Positions 9,578-18,445 of a DNA stretch of 64,000 nucleotides are shown piece by piece (the first letter of the stretch is position 1; each line of letters opens with the position of its first letter). The position numbers and the translations under genes are program-made. The notes beneath the pieces are model-generated. The model searched no databases. It was not told where the DNA came from and saw only the letters and a program-made list of their open reading frames with translations. Origin of the DNA: Aneurinibacillus aneurinilyticus ATCC 12856 (lineage in GTDB: Bacteria > Bacillota > Bacilli > Aneurinibacillales > Aneurinibacillaceae); contig NZ_KE952665.1 in NCBI RefSeq assembly GCF_000466385.1, forward strand, positions 37,288 to 101,287, read 5' to 3'.

Positions 9578-10681
9578 ATGAAGATATTTGACTACATGGA
9601 AAGATACGATTATGAACAGTTGGTGTTTTGTCAGGATGAAAATTCCGGTTTGAAAGCCATTATTGCTATACATGATACTACACTGGGCCCTGCGCTAGGT
9701 GGGACACGGATGTGGACGTACGACTCGGAAGAAGACGCCATTGAAGACGCACTGCGCTTGGCGCGTGGCATGACTTACAAGGCAGCAGGCGCCGGTTTAA
9801 ATCTGGGCGGTGGTAAAGCGGTCATAATTGGTGATCCGCGCAAAGACAAAACTGAAGAGATGTTTCGCGCATTTGGCCGGTATATTCAGGGGTTGAACGG
9901 CCGCTATATTACGGCTGAAGACGTGGGCACAACCGTAGCTGACATGGATACGATTCATATGGAGACGGACTATGTAACCGGGGTTTCTCCGGCGTTTGGC
10001 AGCAGCGGTAACCCGTCTCCGGTAACAGCGTATGGCGTATACCGTGGGATGAAGGCAGCGGTGAAAGCAGCCTTCGGCAATGATGATCTGGGCGGAAAGA
10101 CGATTGCGGTACAAGGCGTAGGGAACGTTGCGTACAATTTATGCCGTCATCTGCATGAAGAAGGGGCGACGCTTATCGTAACGGATATCAATAAAGACAA
10201 TGTACAACGCGCGGTAGATGAATTTGGCGCTAAGGCGGTAGATCCGGATGATATCTACAATCAGAACTGCGATATTTTCTCTCCTTGTGCGCTTGGAGCT
10301 ATTATTAATGACAGCACCATTCCACAGATTAAGGCCAAAGTAATCGCTGGTGCGGCAAACAATCAGCTGCGCGAAGAACGGCATGGTGATATTATTCAAG
10401 AGATGGGGATTGTTTACGCGCCAGACTACATTATAAACGCAGGTGGTCTTATTAATGTGGCTGATGAGTTACAAGGGTACAATCGCGATCGTGCCATGAA
10501 GAAGGTTGAGACTATTTACGATAATATTCAAAAAGTCATCGAGATCTCGAAACGGGATCATATCCCGACATACAAAGCCGCAGATCGGATGTGTGAAGAA
10601 CGCATAGCCAGCATGCAGCGTTCACGCAGCATGTTTTTGCAAGATGGCAAGCATGAGTTGTCTCGCATCCATCATAAATAA
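9578..10681 (+). CDS. bcd: leucine dehydrogenase
   Basis: A 367-residue NAD-dependent oxidoreductase that converts leucine, valine and isoleucine to their 2-keto acids and ammonia. The substrate lysine is K68 (MTYKAAGAG) and the catalytic lysine is K80 in LGGGKAVI. The NAD-binding GVGNVA motif lies near residue 180. Length is typical of Bacillus leucine dehydrogenase. It is the first gene of the bkd operon and gives the keto acids that the dehydrogenase complex oxidises. A GTAGGAGG site precedes the ATG. Confidence 0.95.
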   Translation: MKIFDYMERYDYEQLVFCQDENSGLKAIIAIHDTTLGPALGGTRMWTYDSEEDAIEDALRLARGMTYKAAGAGLNLGGGKAVIIGDPRKDKTEEMFRAFGRYIQGLNGRYITAEDVGTTVADMDTIHMETDYVTGVSPAFGSSGNPSPVTAYGVYRGMKAAVKAAFGNDDLGGKTIAVQGVGNVAYNLCRHLHEEGATLIVTDINKDNVQRAVDEFGAKAVDPDDIYNQNCDIFSPCALGAIINDSTIPQIKAKVIAGAANNQLREERHGDIIQEMGIVYAPDYIINAGGLINVADELQGYNRDRAMKKVETIYDNIQKVIEISKRDHIPTYKAADRMCEERIASMQRSRSMFLQDGKHELSRIHHK

Positions 10682-10704
10682 TAACGAATTACCGGAGGTG
10701 CCCT

Positions 10705-12126
10705 ATGTCCAACGAATATGATGTAGTGGTGCTCGGCGGGGGAACGGGCGGCTATGTAGCCGCCATCCGTGCCTCTCAGCTGGGCATGAGAGTGGCAGTG
10801 GTCGAAAAGGATAAATTGGGTGGAACGTGTCTGCATCGAGGCTGCATTCCAAGTAAAGCGTTGCTGCGTAGCGCAGAAGTATACCATACGCTGAAGAATG
10901 GGGCACAATACGGTGTAGAGGCCGGAGATATTGGCATTAACTTCCTGCGAATGCAAGAGCGCAAGCGGGAAATTGTCAGCCAGTTGCATAAAGGTGTGCA
11001 GCATTTGATGAAGCAAGGAAAAATCGACGTATATGAAGGAATCGGCCGCATTATGGGCCCTTCTATCTTTTCACCTCAGGCGGGTGCTATTACAGTCGAG
11101 TATAAGAATGGTGAATCGGAAATTCTGGTACCGAAATTCGTATTGATTGCGACTGGATCCCGTCCGCGTACATTGCCTGGTCTAACTATAGACAAGGAAA
11201 CAGTAATTACGAGTGACGAAGCGTTGGAACTTACACAATTACCGAAATCGGTGCTCATTATCGGAGGCGGCGTTATCGGCATCGAATGGGCATCTTTATT
11301 TAACGATTTGGGTGTAGAGGTTGAGATTGTCGAGTATGCGGAACGCATCCTGCCGCTTGAAGATGAAGAAATCAGCAAAGAAATGGCGCGCCTGCTCAAA
11401 AAACGAAAAATCAAAGTACATACCGGAACGAAAATTCTGCCTGAAACACTTGAGTATGGTGAGGGAGCGGCCATTATCAAAGCTGAGCAGAACGGTAAAG
11501 AAATCGAATGCAGAGCCGAAAGAATTCTTGTATCTGTGGGCCGTCAGGCCAACATCGAAGACATCGGACTTAACAATGTAGAAGCGGATGTCGAAAATGG
11601 TGCGATTAAAGTTAACGAAATGTTTCAGACCAAAGAAGCGCACATTTACGCTATCGGGGATGTAATCGGAGGGCTGCAGTTGGCCCATGTTGCTTCGCAT
11701 GAAGGCATTGTCGCAGTGGAACATATGGCTGGCCAGCATCCGCATCCGATTGATTATACGATGGTTCCGAAATGCACATACAGCCGTCCCGAAGTGGCTA
11801 ATGTCGGCTTGACCGGGGCAGAAGCAAAAGCGCAAGGATATAGCGTTAAAACAGGAAAATTTAATTTCCGCGCCATTGGCAAAGCGCTTGTTTACGGTGA
11901 GTATGACGGATTTGTCAAGATAGTTGTGGATGAGAAGACTGATGATGTGCTGGGCGTGCATATGATTGGCCCACATGTTACTGACTTGATTGCTGAAGGC
12001 GCGCTGGCACGTGTGTTGGATGCTACCCCATGGGAGATCGCACATACGATTCATCCGCACCCGACATTAGCGGAGATCATGGGTGAAGCGGCGCTGGCTG
12101 TGGACGGTAAAGCGATCCATTCCTGA
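10705..12126 (+). CDS. lpdV: dihydrolipoyl dehydrogenase, E3 of the branched-chain complex
   Basis: A 473-residue flavoprotein that reoxidises the lipoyl group of E2 with NAD. It shows the FAD GGGTGG motif at the N-terminus, the redox-active disulfide in GGTCLHRGCIPSK, the NAD-binding GGGVIGIEWA segment and a C-terminal dimerisation domain with HPHPT carrying the catalytic histidine. It begins 23 nt after bcd with CGGAGGTG as ribosome binding site. Linkage to bkdA/bkdB makes it the LpdV-type E3 rather than that of pyruvate dehydrogenase. Confidence 0.95.
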   Translation: MSNEYDVVVLGGGTGGYVAAIRASQLGMRVAVVEKDKLGGTCLHRGCIPSKALLRSAEVYHTLKNGAQYGVEAGDIGINFLRMQERKREIVSQLHKGVQHLMKQGKIDVYEGIGRIMGPSIFSPQAGAITVEYKNGESEILVPKFVLIATGSRPRTLPGLTIDKETVITSDEALELTQLPKSVLIIGGGVIGIEWASLFNDLGVEVEIVEYAERILPLEDEEISKEMARLLKKRKIKVHTGTKILPETLEYGEGAAIIKAEQNGKEIECRAERILVSVGRQANIEDIGLNNVEADVENGAIKVNEMFQTKEAHIYAIGDVIGGLQLAHVASHEGIVAVEHMAGQHPHPIDYTMVPKCTYSRPEVANVGLTGAEAKAQGYSVKTGKFNFRAIGKALVYGEYDGFVKIVVDEKTDDVLGVHMIGPHVTDLIAEGALARVLDATPWEIAHTIHPHPTLAEIMGEAALAVDGKAIHS

Positions 12127-12140
12127 TAAAATAAGATATC

Positions 12141-12160
12141 AAAGCGGGGCTTCCCGCTTT
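12141..12160 (+). other. hairpin between lpdV and bkdAA
   Basis: AAAGCGGG and CCCGCTTT close over a GCTT loop. No T tract follows, so this is more likely an mRNA stability or processing element, or a weak attenuator, than a terminator. Confidence 0.6.
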
Positions 12161-12193
12161 CTACTCATCAAAAATTAAGGAGGCGAGCCTATT

Positions 12194-13186
12194 ATGACAG
12201 AGCATCGTCATCAAGCGGCAGGTTTAACTGACGAACAGGTTCTGGATATGTATTATCATATGCTTTTAGCCCGAAAAATCGACGAACGGATGTGGCTGTT
12301 GAATCGTGCAGGCAAAATTCCGTTTGTTATCTCCTGCCAGGGACAGGAGGCGGCACAGGTGGGAGCGGCATTCGCATTTAATCATGAGACAGATTATGCG
12401 TGCCCGTACTACCGGGATATGGGCGTGGTGCTTGCATTCGGTATGAGCGCGAAAGATATGATGTTGTCGGCGTTCGCCAAAGCGGAAGATCCAAACAGTG
12501 GAGGTCGTCAAATGCCCGGGCATTTCGGCAGTCGCAAGCATAATATTCTGACTGGCTCAAGCCCGGTAACGACACAGGTGCCGCATGCTGTGGGCCTCGC
12601 CCTTGCCGGAAGAATGGACGGTAAGAATCCGGTCGTATTTACCTCATTCGGCGAAGGCTCCAGCAATCAAGGCGATTTTCATGAAGGAGCTAACTTTGCT
12701 GGTGTGCATAAACTTCCTGTTATTTTCTTCTGCGAAAATAATAAATATGCTATTTCCGTGCCTCTTGCGAAACAGCTTGGCTGCGAGAGCGTGGCAGATC
12801 GTGCGCAAGGCTATGGATTTCCGGGTGTTTCGATCGACGGCAACGATCCGATTGAAGTATACAAGGTCACCAAAGAAGCGGTAGAACGGGGCCGTAACGG
12901 AGAAGGCCCAACATTAATCGAAGCGGTCACATACCGTCTGGTGCCTCATTCGAGCGATGATGATGATCGGGCCTATCGTTCGCGTGAAGAGGTCGATGAA
13001 GCGAAAAAGAAAGATCCGATCTTGCGATTTGCTGCTTACCTGCGCCAGGTAGGTCTTTTGCCAGAGGAAAAGGAAGAAGAATTAAGCGAGCAAGCAGCAA
13101 GAGAAGTGGATGAAGCGACCGAATACGCGGAAAATGCACCATATCCGGAACCGGAATCTGCACTTACGCACGTATATGGGGAATAA
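12194..13186 (+). CDS. bkdAA: branched-chain keto-acid dehydrogenase E1 alpha
   Basis: A 330-residue thiamin diphosphate enzyme subunit that decarboxylates the branched 2-keto acids with BkdAB. The ThDP-binding signature runs from FGEGSSNQGDF to ENNKYAIS (about 154-186). The phosphorylation-loop-like HSSDDDDRAYR appears near 253. Length fits bacterial E1 alpha. AAGGAGGCG precedes the ATG. The bkdAB gene starts 16 nt after its stop. Confidence 0.94.
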   Translation: MTEHRHQAAGLTDEQVLDMYYHMLLARKIDERMWLLNRAGKIPFVISCQGQEAAQVGAAFAFNHETDYACPYYRDMGVVLAFGMSAKDMMLSAFAKAEDPNSGGRQMPGHFGSRKHNILTGSSPVTTQVPHAVGLALAGRMDGKNPVVFTSFGEGSSNQGDFHEGANFAGVHKLPVIFFCENNKYAISVPLAKQLGCESVADRAQGYGFPGVSIDGNDPIEVYKVTKEAVERGRNGEGPTLIEAVTYRLVPHSSDDDDRAYRSREEVDEAKKKDPILRFAAYLRQVGLLPEEKEEELSEQAAREVDEATEYAENAPYPEPESALTHVYGE

Positions 13187-13202
13187 GAGGGGGGAGAATA
13201 AA

Positions 13203-14186
13203 GTGGCTATCATTTCATATATTGATGCGGTAACCCAGGCACTTCGGGAAGAAATGCAACGCGATAAACGCGTATTTGTAATGGGTGAGGACGTAGGTGT
13301 ACGAGGCGGCGTATTCCGCGCTACGAATGGGCTATATGAAGAGTTCGGAGAGGAACGTGTTATTGATACGCCTCTCGCAGAATCCGCGATTGCAGGCGTT
13401 GCGATTGGTGCAGCTGCCTACGGTATGCGCCCGGTGGCGGAAATGCAGTTTGCCGACTTTATTATGCCTGCGGTTAATCAAATTGTAAGCGAAGCAGCGA
13501 AGATGCGGTACCGTTCCAATAATGATTGGCATTGCCCGCTTGTTATCCGTGCTCCATATGGCGGTGGCGTGCATGGAGCGCTTTATCATTCACAGAGCGT
13601 AGAGGCGATGTTTAATAGTACGCCAGGTCTTAAAGTAGTAGCGCCTTCCACTCCGTATGACGTAAAAGGAATGTTGAAAGCGGCCATTCGTGATGATGAT
13701 CCGGTGCTTTTCTTTGAGCATAAACGCTGCTATCGATTGATTAAGGGTGAAGTGCCTGAAACAGATTACACAGTTCCGATCGGAAAAGCCGAAGTAAAAC
13801 GCGAGGGCGAAGACATTACGGTTATAAGCTATGGACTTACTCTTCACTTTGCGCTACAGGTGGCTGAGAAGCTGGCTGAGGAGGGCATTAGCGCGCATGT
13901 GCTTGATCTGCGTACGCTGTATCCGCTTGATAAGGAGAGCATTGTTGAAGCCGCCCGCAAAACCGGAAAAGTATTGATTATCCATGAGGATAATAAGGAA
14001 GGTGGCGTCGGCGGTGAAGTGGCAGCTGTAATTGCTGAAGAGTGCCTATTTGATCTTGATGCGCCGATCCGACGTTTGGCAGGACCGGATGTACCGGCTA
14101 TGCCATACAGCCCGACGCTTGAAAAATTCTTTATGCTGAACCCGGATAAGGTAATGGCCGCAATGCGTGAGCTGGCCGAATTTTAA
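13203..14186 (+). CDS. bkdAB: branched-chain keto-acid dehydrogenase E1 beta
   Basis: A 327-residue partner of E1 alpha that forms the heterotetramer. Family features are the N-terminal MGEDVGVRGGVFRAT segment, the DTPLAESAIAG loop and the C-terminal transketolase domain (GPDVPAMPYSPTLEKFF). I use the GTG at 13203, preceded by GAGGGGGGAG. An in-frame upstream ATG at 13110 would overlap bkdAA and add 31 residues that do not resemble the family. Confidence 0.94.
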   Translation: MAIISYIDAVTQALREEMQRDKRVFVMGEDVGVRGGVFRATNGLYEEFGEERVIDTPLAESAIAGVAIGAAAYGMRPVAEMQFADFIMPAVNQIVSEAAKMRYRSNNDWHCPLVIRAPYGGGVHGALYHSQSVEAMFNSTPGLKVVAPSTPYDVKGMLKAAIRDDDPVLFFEHKRCYRLIKGEVPETDYTVPIGKAEVKREGEDITVISYGLTLHFALQVAEKLAEEGISAHVLDLRTLYPLDKESIVEAARKTGKVLIIHEDNKEGGVGGEVAAVIAEECLFDLDAPIRRLAGPDVPAMPYSPTLEKFFMLNPDKVMAAMRELAEF

Positions 14187-14223
14187 AGATTAGAGATAAG
14201 TGAAAAAGGAGGCAACACGCGTT

Positions 14224-15579
14224 ATGGAAACCCAGGTGCTTATGCCCCAGCTAGGCGAGTCCGTTACGGAGGGAACTATTGCCAAATGGCTGATAAAGCC
14301 GGGCGATACCGTGAAGAAATACGAACCGTTATGTGAAGTAACAACAGATAAAGTGAATGCTGAAGTACCGTCAACTGTTGAAGGAACGGTAACGGAACTG
14401 GTAGCCAGAGAAGGCGATACGCTGTCTGTAGGCGAATTGATTTGCTACATTGAGACGCGGGCAGGAGGTGCGAAGGCTCCTGTAGCAGCGCAACCGACTG
14501 ATACGAAAGAGATCGCGTCTGAGACGCCAGCGGCTGAATCCCCCAAAGCGAACATCCCTTTGCCATCGAAGGGAAGCGTAGTGAATTCTGCGGCGAAAGC
14601 AGCCGGGAAGCGTTATTCTCCGGCAGTAATGCGCCTGGCACAAGAGAACAATATTGACCTAGCCCAAATAGGGGGCACGGGCAGGGAAGGTCGGATCACT
14701 CGCAAGGATGTTCTGGCTTTCATCGAGAATGGGGGCATGACAACGCAGTCGGCTAAACAGCCGGGGCCAATCAACGAGGAAGAAGCTGCCATGAACGTAG
14801 TTCATGTGGAGTCCCCTTCTCAGACGGCCCCTGCACCAAGTGTTCGTCCCGCCGTGAGTACACCGGAAATTAACGCATATCCGGGTGATACGGAAATTCC
14901 GGTTAATAATATCCGCAAGACGATTGCAAGCCGCATGGTGCAAAGCAAGCATGATGCACCGCATGCCTGGACGATGATTGAGGTCGATATGACCAATCTT
15001 GTGAAGCTGCGCAATAGCCTAAAAGCTGAGTTTAAAGCAAAAGAAGGCTTTAATTTGACATTCATGCCCTTCTTTATTAAGGCGGTCGTAGAATCGATTA
15101 AAGAATTTCCGATTATGAATTCGGTTTGGGCAGGCGACAAGATCATTATGCGTAAAAGCATTAATGTTTCCATTGCGGTAGCGACTGATGATGCCTTGTT
15201 TGTTCCGGTTATTAAAGATGCCGATCAGAAGAGCATCTACGGATTAGCTCGTGCAGTGGATGAGCTGGCGGCGAAGACACGCCATGGTAAATTGTCGATG
15301 GATGATATGTCAGGCGGCACGTTCACCGTTAACAACACAGGTTCGTTCGGCTCTGTATTGTCAGCGCCAATTATTAATCAGCCGCAGGCGGCCATCATAA
15401 GTATGGAATCCATTGTGAAGCGTCCGGTTGTTGTTGATGATATGATTGCGATTCGTGATATGGCGAATCTGTGCCTATCGCTCGACCATCGTGTGCTTGA
15501 TGGCTTGGTGTGCGGGCGTTTCCTGCAGAGTGTAAAGCAGAAGCTGGAAGCATACGGTTCACATACAAGCATCTATTAA
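14224..15579 (+). CDS. bkdB: branched-chain keto-acid dehydrogenase E2, lipoamide acyltransferase
   Basis: A 451-residue core acyltransferase. It has one lipoyl domain (about 1-76, lipoylated K43 in TTDKVNAE), a linker, an E3/E1-binding domain (about 130-170, YSPAVMRLAQENN...GREGRITRKDVL), a Pro/Ala-rich linker and a catalytic domain ending in the LDHRVLDG motif (H422, D426). It passes isobutyryl, isovaleryl and 2-methylbutyryl groups to CoA, supplying branched fatty-acid primers and catabolism. The ATG at 14224 follows AAAGGAGG; an upstream GTG at 14200 is less likely. It is the last gene of the bkd operon. Confidence 0.94.
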   Translation: METQVLMPQLGESVTEGTIAKWLIKPGDTVKKYEPLCEVTTDKVNAEVPSTVEGTVTELVAREGDTLSVGELICYIETRAGGAKAPVAAQPTDTKEIASETPAAESPKANIPLPSKGSVVNSAAKAAGKRYSPAVMRLAQENNIDLAQIGGTGREGRITRKDVLAFIENGGMTTQSAKQPGPINEEEAAMNVVHVESPSQTAPAPSVRPAVSTPEINAYPGDTEIPVNNIRKTIASRMVQSKHDAPHAWTMIEVDMTNLVKLRNSLKAEFKAKEGFNLTFMPFFIKAVVESIKEFPIMNSVWAGDKIIMRKSINVSIAVATDDALFVPVIKDADQKSIYGLARAVDELAAKTRHGKLSMDDMSGGTFTVNNTGSFGSVLSAPIINQPQAAIISMESIVKRPVVVDDMIAIRDMANLCLSLDHRVLDGLVCGRFLQSVKQKLEAYGSHTSIY

Positions 15580-15619
15580 TACATCGCATGGCTTGGAATA
15601 CGTAGACATAATAAGGGAA

Positions 15620-15697
15620 TAAAAGAGGGGAGAAGAGAAGAAGGGGTGCCTGACGAATGAAGTCTGTATATCCTCTTCCTCTCTGTCTCCTTTTTTA
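15620..15697 (+). terminator. probable bkd operon terminator
   Basis: A purine-rich arm (AAAAGAGGGGAGAAGAG, from 15621) and a matching pyrimidine-rich arm (CTCTTCCTCTCTGTCTCC) ending in TTTTTT can form a long imperfect stem. Confidence 0.55.
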
Positions 15698-15837
15698 GTA
15701 TGCAAAATTTTGTCGAACCAAGCAGGAATTCTGTAAGAAAAAAAAGAATATGTAAAAAGATTGGAACTATTTTTGTAGTTTCAATACCAGAATAGATAAA
15801 AGAGACCATACGGAGTGTTCTGTAAGGAGGGAAAACC

Positions 15838-17490
15838 ATGGGCAAAAACAAAAAAAAGAAAGCGCTTCGAGCGTGGGAAGAAAAAGTAGAGACACGCCTT
15901 GCCAAGGTGCCGGAGCGCAAAGAGAAGTTCGAAACCTCGTCAGGCATTGAGGTTGAACGGGCGTATTTTCCGGAAGATCTGACAGACGAGTATATGGAAA
16001 ATACCGGATTTCCTGGCGAATATCCGTATACGCGCGGTGTACAGCCAACGATGTATCGGGGACGCTTCTGGACCATGCGTCAATATGCAGGATTCGGTTC
16101 TGCAGAGGAAACGAATAAGCGGTTTAAGTATTTGCTTGAGCAAGGACAGACCGGCCTGAGTTGTGCATTCGATTTGCCTACGCAAATCGGTTACGATTCC
16201 GATGACCCTATGTCTACTGGAGAGGTGGGCAAAGTGGGTGTAGCGATCGATTCGCTTGAAGACATGGAAATTCTACTGGATGGAATTCCGCTTGACAAGG
16301 TAAGTACATCGATGACGATTAATGCACCGGCATCCGTGCTGCTGGCGATGTATATTGCCGTTGGAGAGAAGCAGGGCGTACCTTCCGAGAAGCTATCGGG
16401 TACAATTCAGAATGACATTTTGAAAGAATATATTGCGCGCGGCACGTATATTTTCCCTCCGAAGCCGTCCATGCGCTTAATTACTGATATTTTTGCCTAC
16501 TGTTCGGAGAATGTTCCGAAATGGAATACAATTAGCATCAGCGGTTACCATATCCGCGAAGCCGGCTCGACAGCTGTGCAGGAAGTTGCATTCACATTAG
16601 CGGACGCCATCGCCTATGTAGAAGCTGCGCTTGAGGCAGGACTCGATGTTGATGGCTTTGCTCCGCAGTTGTCCTTTTTCTTTAATGGTCACAACAATTT
16701 CTTCGAAGAAATCGCCAAATTCCGGGCGGCTCGTCGCATCTGGTCCCGTCTGATGAAAGAGAAATATGGCGCGAAGAATCCGAAGTCATGGCAGTTCCGT
16801 GTGCATACGCAGACGGGCGGCTCTACGCTAACTGCGCAACAGCCGGATAACAACATTGTACGTGTGACCATTCAGGCGTTAGCGGCTGTATTGGGCGGAA
16901 CGCAAAGCCTACACACAAACTCAAGGGACGAAGCATTGGCATTGCCGACAGAAGAGTCAGCCCGTATCGCGCTGCGTACACAGCAGATTATCGCTTATGA
17001 GACGGGGGTAACGGATACGGTCGATCCGCTGGCCGGTTCTTACTACGTAGAAAGCCTTACCGATCAAATCGAGCAGCAAGTGCTGGATTATCTGAAAAAA
17101 ATTGAAGATATGGGCGGTGCGGTATCAGCTGTAGAACAGGGGTATATGCAACGTGAAATTCATGAGAAGGCATACGAGTTTCAGAAAAAGGTGGAAACGG
17201 GCGAAGAAGTGGTCGTCGGTGTAAACCGTTTCCGCATTGAGGACGAAAAACAGCCTGAGCTGCTTCGCGTCGATCCAAGCCTGGGTAAAGTGCAGCGCGC
17301 TAAGCTTGAACAGCTTCGGGAACGCCGCGATAACGACAAAGTGAACGAAACGTTGAAAGCGCTTCGCAATGGAGCCAGAGGTCAGGATAATCTCATGCCG
17401 CTAATTTTGGATGCGGTTCGTGTCTATGCGACCATTGGAGAAATTTGTGGCGTCCTGCGCGAAGAATTCGGCGAATACCGTCCGGTGTAA
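15838..17490 (+). CDS. methylmalonyl-CoA mutase, large (catalytic) subunit
   Basis: A 550-residue acyl-CoA mutase barrel subunit with no B12-binding domain of its own; that domain is on the next gene. It shows the CoA-channel motif [30 protein letters not shown] and later GYHIREAG and FRVHTQTGG. Tyrosine at Y83 occupies the position that is tyrosine in methylmalonyl-CoA mutase and phenylalanine in isobutyryl-CoA mutase, favouring (R)-methylmalonyl-CoA to succinyl-CoA. A lysine-rich N-terminus (GKNKKKKA) is unusual. TAAGGAGGG precedes the ATG. It is probably co-transcribed with the B12/epimerase fusion (14 nt apart). It links valine and isoleucine breakdown to the citric acid cycle. Confidence 0.88.
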   Translation: MGKNKKKKALRAWEEKVETRLAKVPERKEKFETSSGIEVERAYFPEDLTDEYMENTGFPGEYPYTRGVQPTMYRGRFWTMRQYAGFGSAEETNKRFKYLLEQGQTGLSCAFDLPTQIGYDSDDPMSTGEVGKVGVAIDSLEDMEILLDGIPLDKVSTSMTINAPASVLLAMYIAVGEKQGVPSEKLSGTIQNDILKEYIARGTYIFPPKPSMRLITDIFAYCSENVPKWNTISISGYHIREAGSTAVQEVAFTLADAIAYVEAALEAGLDVDGFAPQLSFFFNGHNNFFEEIAKFRAARRIWSRLMKEKYGAKNPKSWQFRVHTQTGGSTLTAQQPDNNIVRVTIQALAAVLGGTQSLHTNSRDEALALPTEESARIALRTQQIIAYETGVTDTVDPLAGSYYVESLTDQIEQQVLDYLKKIEDMGGAVSAVEQGYMQREIHEKAYEFQKKVETGEEVVVGVNRFRIEDEKQPELLRVDPSLGKVQRAKLEQLRERRDNDKVNETLKALRNGARGQDNLMPLILDAVRVYATIGEICGVLREEFGEYRPV

Positions 17491-17504
17491 GGAGGATAAG
17501 AGAG

Positions 17505-18365
17505 ATGGAGAGAAAAATACGCGTACTTGTAGCAAAGCCTGGCCTTGACGGACATGACCGCGGTGCCCTCGTCATTGCGCAGGCGTTGCGTGATGAAGGA
17601 ATGGAAGTAGTATATACCGGCTTACGCCAGACACCGGCGCAAATCGTAGCCAGCGCTATTCAAGAAGATGTGAATGTGATTGGCCTGTCCTGCCTGTCTG
17701 GTGCTCATAATGAATTGTTTCCTGAGGTGATTCGTCTGTTGAAAGAGCAAGGGGCAGACGATATTATTGTTATCGGTGGCGGAGTCATTCCAGATGAAGA
17801 TATTCCGTTCCTGGAAGAGCAAGGTGTTGTGAAAGTGTTTACTCCTGGAACGAAAACGAAAGATACGGCTGATTTTATCCGTCATAAGGTGTCGGAGAAG
17901 CAAGGAGCTGCCGAGTCCATTATGAGTTCGCCGGAGAAGATTGAGCATATTGGGATCGCGGTGAAAAATTTAGATGAATCCGTCAAATTTTATACCAAAA
18001 TGCTTGGTTTGAAACTGCTTGGATTCGAGACGGTGGAAAGCGAGCAGGTACGTGTAGCTTTCCTTGAAATCGGCGAAACTCACATTGAGCTTTTAGAGCC
18101 GACAAGTGAAGACAGTGCGATTGCGAAATTTATTGCCAAGAAGGGTGAAGGCATCCATCATATCGCGCTTAAGGTTGATGATCAGAAGGAACGCCTGAAT
18201 AAGCTGAAAGAGGCCGGAGTACGGTTGATTAGTGAAGAACCGAAACTGGGCGCACATCAAAATATGGTAGCTTTTCTGCATCCAAAATCGACGCACGGCG
18301 TATTGCTTGAGCTGTGCCAAAAAGTCGATACGCCGATGCTTTCCGACCATACAGACAAACAGTAA
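17505..18365 (+). CDS. fused B12-binding mutase subunit and methylmalonyl-CoA epimerase
   Basis: A 286-residue two-domain protein. Residues 1-135 form the cobalamin-binding domain of methylmalonyl-CoA mutase: D15-x-H17-x-x-G20 with H17 as lower cobalt ligand, LSCLSGAH near 61, and [11 protein letters not shown] near 89. Residues about 145-275 are a vicinal-oxygen-chelate methylmalonyl-CoA epimerase with H149 (IEHIGIAV), H193 (THIELLEP), H218-H219 (IHHIAL) and E269 (LLEL) as candidate metal ligands. No stop or frameshift separates them. An internal ATG at 17922 has AAGGAG 14 nt upstream and might also give free epimerase. It starts 14 nt after the large subunit with GGAGG. The fusion would join the epimerase to the mutase. 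Confidence 0.85.
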   Translation: MERKIRVLVAKPGLDGHDRGALVIAQALRDEGMEVVYTGLRQTPAQIVASAIQEDVNVIGLSCLSGAHNELFPEVIRLLKEQGADDIIVIGGGVIPDEDIPFLEEQGVVKVFTPGTKTKDTADFIRHKVSEKQGAAESIMSSPEKIEHIGIAVKNLDESVKFYTKMLGLKLLGFETVESEQVRVAFLEIGETHIELLEPTSEDSAIAKFIAKKGEGIHHIALKVDDQKERLNKLKEAGVRLISEEPKLGAHQNMVAFLHPKSTHGVLLELCQKVDTPMLSDHTDKQ

Positions 18366-18381
18366 AGTAGAGTGGAGAGGC

Positions 18382-18410
18382 AACAAGGCGGGAAGCTCCT
18401 GCCTTGTTTT
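18382..18410 (+). terminator. hairpin after the B12/epimerase gene
   Basis: AACAAGGC (18382-18389) pairs with GCCTTGTT (18401-18408), extended by GG/CC, with a short TTTT run. It may attenuate read-through to the carboxyltransferase gene. Confidence 0.55.
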
Positions 18411-18445
18411 CCATATGCAATGGATAGGAGGATTACACAAAAAAT

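Noticed and set aside
11296..12060. 254-codon minus-strand open frame inside lpdV
   Set aside because: Antisense to a well-supported gene; its length results from codon bias of the real gene and it has no family resemblance.
13110..13202. Upstream ATG extension of bkdAB
   Set aside because: It would overlap bkdAA and add residues unlike any E1 beta; the GTG at 13203 has an excellent ribosome binding site.
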